From Gammaproteobacteria bacterium (GTDB lineage: Bacteria > Pseudomonadota > Gammaproteobacteria > Arenicellales > DRJH01), in contig DRJH01000484.1 in the NCBI GenBank assembly GCA_011052285.1, positions 1 to 27,933 on the forward strand: 27,933 nt of DNA. Reading direction: 5' to 3'. Of the stretch, positions 23,460-27,933 are shown in pieces (position 1 is the stretch's first letter; each line of letters starts with the position of its first letter). Below the pieces are notes generated by a model that was not told the DNA's origin, searched no databases, and worked only from the letters and a program-made list of their open reading frames with translations. The position numbers were made by a program, and so were the translations under genes.

Positions 23460-24527
23460 CTATAAATCTCCTTCGATGACTGTACGTACGGCATCCATAG
23501 TGGCGGACACGCTAACCGGTGTTGTACTTTGGTGAATCGCGGTATCAGGGTCTTTAAGGCCATGGCCGGTGAGCGTACAAACAACGGTTGAACCCGATGG
23601 GATTTTTCCCGTTTGAATATCTATCAAGGCACCTGCAACAGAAATTGCCGATGCAGGTTCACAAAACACCCCTTCACAGGTGGCCAGTTTTTTCTGGGTG
23701 GCAATAATCTGAGCATCTGTAAATTCGTCAAACCAGCCGTCGGATTCATTACTGGCCCTCCAGGCCAATTCCCAGGACTGGGGATTACCAATCCGGATTG
23801 CGGTCGCAACTGTTTCCGGATTCTGTATCGGCCCACCACGCAAAAATGGAGCTGCACCCGTTGCTTGATAACCCAACATATGTGGCAAGCTATTAGCACT
23901 GCCATGCTTGTGATACTCACAGTATCCCATCCAGTAAGCAGAGATATTTCCAGCATTACCAACGGGTAAGCAATGGTAGTCCGGAGCCCGCCCCAAGGCA
24001 TCAACAATTTCGAAAGCTGCCGTCTTCTGGCCCTGCAGACGATACGGATTAACTGAGTTAACCAGTGTCACCGGTGCCTCATGTGCCAGTTGCTTGACCA
24101 GCTCCATACCATCATCAAAATTACCTTGAATCTGGATAACCCTGGCACCATGCATACTCGCTTGCGCCAGTTTCCCCAAAGCAATTTTGCCATCGGGAAT
24201 CAAAACAAAAGCCTTGATCCCCGCACGTGCGGCGTAGGCAGCTGCTGCTGCCGAAGTATTGCCCGTTGAGGCACAAATGATGGCTCGGCTACCAGTATTG
24301 ACGGCCATGGTAACAGCCATAGTCATGCCACGATCTTTGAACGATCCGGTGGGATTCAAGCCCTCATATTTAACATAAAAAGTAATGGATTTTTCCATTA
24401 TCTCAGGAATATTTTGAAGTCTTATCAATGGAGTATTTCCTTCACCTAAAGTAATTACTCGCATATCCTCAGCCACCGGCAGCCAATCCCGATATCGGTT
24501 GATCAATCCGGTATATCGTGTATTCAT
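23460..24527 (-). CDS. thrC: Threonine synthase
   Basis: ThrC converts O-phosphohomoserine to threonine and phosphate. The 355-residue PLP enzyme shows LGEGNTPLIRL, the PLP-lysine motif NPTGSFKDRGMT (K64), the glycine-rich phosphate loop VGNAGNISAYW and the CEPASAISVAG stretch. It belongs to the short threonine-synthase class. The ATG at 24527 has AGGAA upstream and follows hom by 25 nt, so both form an operon for the last steps to threonine. Confidence 0.96.
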   Translation of the reverse strand: MNTRYTGLINRYRDWLPVAEDMRVITLGEGNTPLIRLQNIPEIMEKSITFYVKYEGLNPTGSFKDRGMTMAVTMAVNTGSRAIICASTGNTSAAAAAYAARAGIKAFVLIPDGKIALGKLAQASMHGARVIQIQGNFDDGMELVKQLAHEAPVTLVNSVNPYRLQGQKTAAFEIVDALGRAPDYHCLPVGNAGNISAYWMGYCEYHKHGSANSLPHMLGYQATGAAPFLRGGPIQNPETVATAIRIGNPQSWELAWRASNESDGWFDEFTDAQIIATQKKLATCEGVFCEPASAISVAGALIDIQTGKIPSGSTVVCTLTGHGLKDPDTAIHQSTTPVSVSATMDAVRTVIEGDL

Positions 24528-24552
24528 GTGTTATTCCTGCTAATAATGCTGT

Positions 24553-25863
24553 TTATCTGAGCACTTCAACGCGAATCCGCATGATGCTGCCAGAGATGGT
24601 CCTCAATGCCTGTAATAAATCCAGGGCACGATCCATGGACCGTTCACGAGTTGGGTATGTCAAAATAATAATGGGTACAGTTGCCGAACCGGCAGTCTTG
24701 CTTTTTTGAATAATGGACTTAATGCTAATGTTCTCATCACCAAGAATACGCGTCACATCAGCCAGCACGCCGGATTGATCGGTGACCTGCAAACGCAGAT
24801 AGAAAGCACATTCCACCTCGGACATCGGTACTATGGGCAGGTTTTTTATCGCATCGGCTTGAAAGGCCAAATGGGGCACACGATTGCCTGGATCTGAAGT
24901 TAGTGCCCTGACCACATCGACCAGATCGGCGACCACTGCAGATGCCGTCGCTTCTGCTCCAGCACCTACACCATAATGCAAGGTATGACCCACCGCATCA
25001 CCTTCCACAACAATGGCATTCATGACACCATTGACACTGGCCATCAATCGGCTTGCAGGTAACAAACAAGGGTGTACCCTAAGTTCCACACCCTGGTCTG
25101 TCCGTCTGGCAACACCGAGATGCTTGATGCGATAGCCAAGTTCCTCAGCATACAACACATCGTTACATGTAATATCGCGGATCCCTTCCACATAGGTTTG
25201 CTGAAAATTCAAGGGGATACCAAAGGCTATGGAAGCCAGTATGGTCAATTTATGGGCCGCATCAATTCCGTCGATATCGAAACCCGGATCAGCCTCCGCA
25301 TAACCAAGTTGCTGTGCCAATCTCAATCCTTCGGCAAATTCATTACCATTTTCCCGCATGTCAGTCAGAATGAAGTTAGTAGTCCCATTGATAATTCCGG
25401 CCAACCAGTTGATTCGATTCGCTGCAAGCCCTTCACGCAGCACCTTGATGATGGGAATACCACCACCGACCGCCGCCTCAAACGCCACGGTAACGCCTTG
25501 ATTATGTGCAGCGCGGAAAATCTCGTTGCCGTGAAGAGCGATCAGTGCCTTGTTGGCTGTGATCACATGCTTGCCATTGGCGATAGCTTGCAAGATGAGC
25601 TGGCGAGCAGGCTCCTCACCACCCATTAATTCAACCACGATGTCAATCTTCGGGTCTGTAACAATGTCCACCGGGTCAGTCGTTATCTGAATTCCCTGCA
25701 TGGGGCAGTCACGTGCTCGGTTACGGTCACGGACCGCAGCAGCACCGACAACAATTCTTCGCCCTGCTCTACGGCTAATTTCATCAACATTTCGGTGTAG
25801 TACATTGACGGTTCCACAGCCGACGGTCCCGAGTCCAATAATTCCTGTTGTCACTGGTTTCAC
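24553..25863 (-). CDS. hom: Homoserine dehydrogenase
   Basis: The enzyme reduces aspartate semialdehyde to homoserine with NAD(P)H. The 436-residue form has the nucleotide loop GLGTVGCGT (11-18), ITANKALIA, the catalytic-domain stretch GIINGTTNFILT, DIDGIDAAHKL, and a C-terminal ACT domain (LQVTDQSGVLADVTRILG) that usually senses threonine. I chose GTG at 25863, with AGGGA upstream, because it gives the usual MKPV start and length; an ATG at 25923 would add 20 residues unlike the family. The next gene, thrC, completes threonine synthesis. Confidence 0.95.
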   Translation of the reverse strand: MKPVTTGIIGLGTVGCGTVNVLHRNVDEISRRAGRRIVVGAAAVRDRNRARDCPMQGIQITTDPVDIVTDPKIDIVVELMGGEEPARQLILQAIANGKHVITANKALIALHGNEIFRAAHNQGVTVAFEAAVGGGIPIIKVLREGLAANRINWLAGIINGTTNFILTDMRENGNEFAEGLRLAQQLGYAEADPGFDIDGIDAAHKLTILASIAFGIPLNFQQTYVEGIRDITCNDVLYAEELGYRIKHLGVARRTDQGVELRVHPCLLPASRLMASVNGVMNAIVVEGDAVGHTLHYGVGAGAEATASAVVADLVDVVRALTSDPGNRVPHLAFQADAIKNLPIVPMSEVECAFYLRLQVTDQSGVLADVTRILGDENISIKSIIQKSKTAGSATVPIIILTYPTRERSMDRALDLLQALRTISGSIMRIRVEVLR

Positions 25864-25974
25864 AATAGTTCCCTGAAAATTTCCCAATTCGATGCTGCCA
25901 CTTTGTTTACAATAGTCATACAATCCTCAACGACGCAGCAAGATACTGATCCAGAACTGAACTGTCAAACTCTG

Positions 25975-26014
25975 AACAAACCGGTCAGCTCCTATTCTCG
26001 GACAGCCTCCCAGG
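25975..26014 (-). repeat. Dispersed 40-bp repeat C, copy 3
   Basis: Minus strand CCTGGGAGGCTGTCCGAGAA to CCGGTTTGTT; 38 of 40 bases equal copy 1 at 953-992. It lies in the 193-bp gap between the divergent hom and Mth938-like genes, where the promoters of both should lie. Confidence 0.72.
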
Positions 26015-26056
26015 TCATTCGCCCAAACGCCGCATCTATTGCAAGCACGCATTCTG

Positions 26057-26428
26057 ATGAAATTTGCCGAAGAAAAAAACCGAAACCGTATTAAATCCTA
26101 TACTGATACTGCAATTAGGCTGAACGAAAGCTACCACAAACTGCCCATGGTGCTCCACGACGGCAGGATTGTAACCGCTATTGAACTGACGCTGTACAGT
26201 GAATTCAACCAAAATACTGCCCACAGTATTATTGCACAGCAGGCAGAAATCGTATTGCTGGGTACCGGCGGCACGTTGGTTTTCCCGAGCATGGAAGTTC
26301 GTCACAAATTTCTCAATGCCGGGATTGGTCTCGAAGTGATGGATACTCCAGCAGCATGTCGCACCTACAACATTCTCGTCAACGAAGGTCGAAATATTCT
26401 GGCCATCCTCTACCCAACAGCAGAATAA
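26057..26428 (+). CDS. Mth938-like (DUF498/Xcc1710-like) domain protein
   Basis: The 123-residue protein shows the hallmarks of the Mth938-like fold: AEIVLLGTGGTLVFPS in the middle and AGIGLEVMDTPAACRTYNILVNEGRNI near the end. Family members are small, soluble, and of unclear function; a human relative (NDUFAF3) assembles complex I. Start is the ATG at 26057 (MKF), the usual N-terminus; no Shine-Dalgarno sequence is seen. It converges on rpoS with a 64-bp gap that has a CCTTC-GTTG-GAAGG stem but no T run. Confidence 0.9.
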   Translation: MKFAEEKNRNRIKSYTDTAIRLNESYHKLPMVLHDGRIVTAIELTLYSEFNQNTAHSIIAQQAEIVLLGTGGTLVFPSMEVRHKFLNAGIGLEVMDTPAACRTYNILVNEGRNILAILYPTAE

Positions 26429-26492
26429 TCGCGAGCCACGGCATACTGGCTACCCCGACAGGCAACCACCTTCCAACGAAGGGCAGGAACTG

Positions 26493-27446
26493 TCAAATCA
26501 GGGTCTGTAGCGTAAAGCCTCTGCCTTCGAGAAGTTGACGAAGCTTGGCTAATGCCTCAACCTGAATCTGACGTACCCGTTCTCGAGTCACGCCAACGTC
26601 CCTACCCACTTGTTCCAGGGTGGAGATTTTTCTGCCGTTTAGACCAAATCGTCTTTCCATGACCTCACTCTGTTTGTGAGGAAGCTGTGACAGCCACTCC
26701 CGCACAAGACCCGGTAATTTCTGCTCCTGGACCAGATCAGATGGATCAGATGTATTGGAATCGACAATATAATTCAGGAGATTATGTGACTTTTCCCCTT
26801 CAATTGGTGCATCCACTGAAGCAATGTATTCATTCAACCCCAGGGTGCGGCGTACGGTTTCCACCGGCACATTCAAGTGTGCTGCGATATCCTGCTCAGC
26901 GGGCTTACCATTGAGTTGCTGAGCCAACACCTTGGTCGCATTACGATAACTATTAAGTTCCTTGACGACATGCACCGGCAAGCGGATTGTCCTCGCCTGA
27001 TTCATGATTGAGCGTTCAATGGTCTGACGAATCCACCACGTAGCGTAGGTCGAAAATCGAAACCCACGTTCCGGATCAAATTTTTCCACTGCCCGAATCA
27101 GCCCCAGATTACCTTCTTCGATCAAATCAAGGAATGCCAGTCCCCGATTGATATATCTACGGGCAATTTTCACCACCAGGCGTAAATTACTTTCGATCAT
27201 CTTGTGTCGGGCAGCAGCATCACCTCGTTGGCTGAGTCGTCCATAAAAAACCTCCTCCTTTGCCGACAAAAGAGAGTAATAACCTATTTCACGTAAATAC
27301 ATACGGGTGGCATCAACGAAATTACCCCGCACTTTCTCATCTCCATCCGGCGCATTCTCGTTGGATGGAACTACCACCGCCGATGATGGTACGGCGCTTC
27401 GAGGCTCTAGCTGTGACTTTTGTTTAATTGCAAGACTATGATCCAT
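26493..27446 (-). CDS. rpoS: RNA polymerase sigma factor RpoS
   Basis: The general-stress/stationary-phase sigma factor, 317 residues. Region 1.2 DATRMYLREIGYYSLLSAKEE, region 2 ESNLRLVVKIARRY and EEGNLGLIRAVEKFDPERGFRFSTYATWWIRQTIER (core binding and -10 melting), region 3 RTIRLPVHVVKELN, and region 4 STLEQVGRDVGVTRERVRQIQVEAL (-35 helix-turn-helix). The short non-conserved N-terminus separates it from RpoD. The start is ATG 27446 with GAGGAG upstream. nlpD lies upstream as usual, but a MITE sits in the spacer. Confidence 0.97.
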   Translation of the reverse strand: MDHSLAIKQKSQLEPRSAVPSSAVVVPSNENAPDGDEKVRGNFVDATRMYLREIGYYSLLSAKEEVFYGRLSQRGDAAARHKMIESNLRLVVKIARRYINRGLAFLDLIEEGNLGLIRAVEKFDPERGFRFSTYATWWIRQTIERSIMNQARTIRLPVHVVKELNSYRNATKVLAQQLNGKPAEQDIAAHLNVPVETVRRTLGLNEYIASVDAPIEGEKSHNLLNYIVDSNTSDPSDLVQEQKLPGLVREWLSQLPHKQSEVMERRFGLNGRKISTLEQVGRDVGVTRERVRQIQVEALAKLRQLLEGRGFTLQTLI

Positions 27447-27530
27447 TTTCCTCACTCCTCGGGCGCCACTCACACAGACGCCTCAACCCCGTTATCGGCA
27501 ACAGAACCAGGGACTTTAGAATTATTTGTA

Positions 27531-27759
27531 GATTATTTGTAACGATTCAGCGTGTTTAGATTTTGCTTCAGTGCGAGGCATTTTCGCACGGAGAATGTGA
27601 GCATATAGGTCCTATAAGACCATTCGAGTACGAACACACGCCGTAATGGGACAAAAGATGAATACGCTGAATAGCGTCTCACCCCGCTTTGCGGCTCCCA
27701 ATCCGAGAATAGCAAAATCAAGCACTTACGATTTTGTTATTCAAGAGTTACGATTATTT
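27531..27759. mobile_element. MITE family A, long copy (with module B), 8-bp target duplications
   Basis: The element spans 27539-27751 (213 bp). The left end starts GTAACGATTCAGCG; the right end, read inward, starts GTAACTCTTGAAT. Perfect 8-bp direct repeats GATTATTT flank it at 27531-27538 and 27752-27759. The left about 127 bp match the MITE at 13891-14030; the right about 80 bp are module B. It has no transposase. It lies in the 369-bp nlpD-rpoS spacer and would become part of the rpoS leader RNA. Confidence 0.9.
27670..27749 (-). repeat. Repeat B within the long MITE
   Basis: Its minus strand matches 21748-21832: CTCTTGAATAACAAAATCG at the start, TTCTCGGATTGGG in the middle, GCGGGGTG near the end. 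It carries the stems AATAACAAAATC/GATTTTGCTATT and CCGC-AAA-GCGG. In the short MITE this module is missing: there CGCTGAA is followed directly by GAGTTAC. Confidence 0.8.
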
Positions 27760-27815
27760 ATTATATGATTCCACTCGATACTTCATGTAATCCCGAATTC
27801 CAGGGGAAATCACTT

Positions 27816-27933
27816 TCAGCGACGACGAGGCAATAAACGTAGAGGATCGACAGGCTTGCCCTGACGACGCACCTCAAAATGCAGCTGTGTTCGATTACTC
27901 CCGCTACTACCCATCTTGGCTATACGTTGGCCC
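27816..27933 (-). CDS. nlpD: NlpD, C-terminal end of the LytM/M23 domain
   Basis: The last 38 residues of NlpD are visible: GQRIAKMGSSG, the HFEVRRQGKPVDPLRLLP block that ends M23-type domains, then RRR and a stop. NlpD is an outer-membrane lipoprotein that activates amidase AmiC during cell separation. In E. coli and relatives a main rpoS promoter lies inside nlpD, so rpoS mRNA would run through the MITE downstream. The gene continues past the window edge. Confidence 0.92.
   Translation of the reverse strand, partial: GQRIAKMGSSGSNRTQLHFEVRRQGKPVDPLRLLPRRR

Noticed and set aside
15788..27933. CRISPR arrays, prophage genes or integrase/attachment site at tRNA-Ser.
   Set aside because: No regularly spaced repeats, no phage genes, no integrase, and no second copy of the tRNA 3' end could be seen.

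Overview
The window looks like a chromosomal segment of a gammaproteobacterium of roughly middling GC. The yggS-proC pair, nlpD directly upstream of rpoS, prfC with a KRRTFAIISHPDAGK start, and a hom-thrC operon are typical of that class. Genus and species cannot be read from the sequence. Nearly every gene has a recognisable family. The unusual material is in gene combinations and in small mobile repeats.

Left part (1-9627, all minus strand). proC (cut by the window edge) and yggS come first. Next is a copper / cytochrome c / thiol-redox block, transcribed from about 7.6 kb down to 1.1 kb: a small secreted His/Cys protein, a lipoprotein-type cytochrome c broken by a one-base frameshift, a CcmG-like thioredoxin, a CcdA-like electron carrier, a large CopA copper ATPase with three intact and one degenerate metal-binding domains, a CopZ chaperone, and a secreted Asp-box/cytochrome c fusion. 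Behind it lie a thioredoxin-like [2Fe-2S] ferredoxin and prfC.

Middle part (9628-20910). A 1-kb stretch without intact genes holds a DUF4338 remnant. A carboxylic-acid module follows: on the plus strand a two-subunit family I CoA-transferase and two benzoate-CoA-ligase-like synthetases; on the minus strand, convergent, a hotdog thioesterase and a complete branched-chain-amino-acid-type ABC importer (two ATPases, two permeases, a Tat-type binding protein). The simplest reading is uptake of an aromatic or other carboxylic acid and its activation to a CoA thioester. No ring-cleavage or beta-oxidation enzyme is in the window.

Right part (20911-27933). A periplasmic cyclophilin, an HD-GYP c-di-GMP phosphodiesterase, tRNA-Ser(UGA), thrC, hom, an Mth938-like protein, rpoS and the 3' end of nlpD.

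Small repeats thread through the window. (A) A MITE with GTAAC-type terminal inverted repeats and perfect 8-bp target duplications occurs twice: 140 bp between the two CoA ligases, and 213 bp between nlpD and rpoS. (B) An 80-bp structured module lies inside the longer copy and alone after the cyclophilin gene. (C) A 40-bp GGCTGTCCGAGAA repeat occurs three times. (D) A pair of perfect 24-bp inverted GGGGTCAGAGCCC arms lies beside tRNA-Ser. These are the least ordinary features here. I found no CRISPR array, phage or intact insertion sequence.
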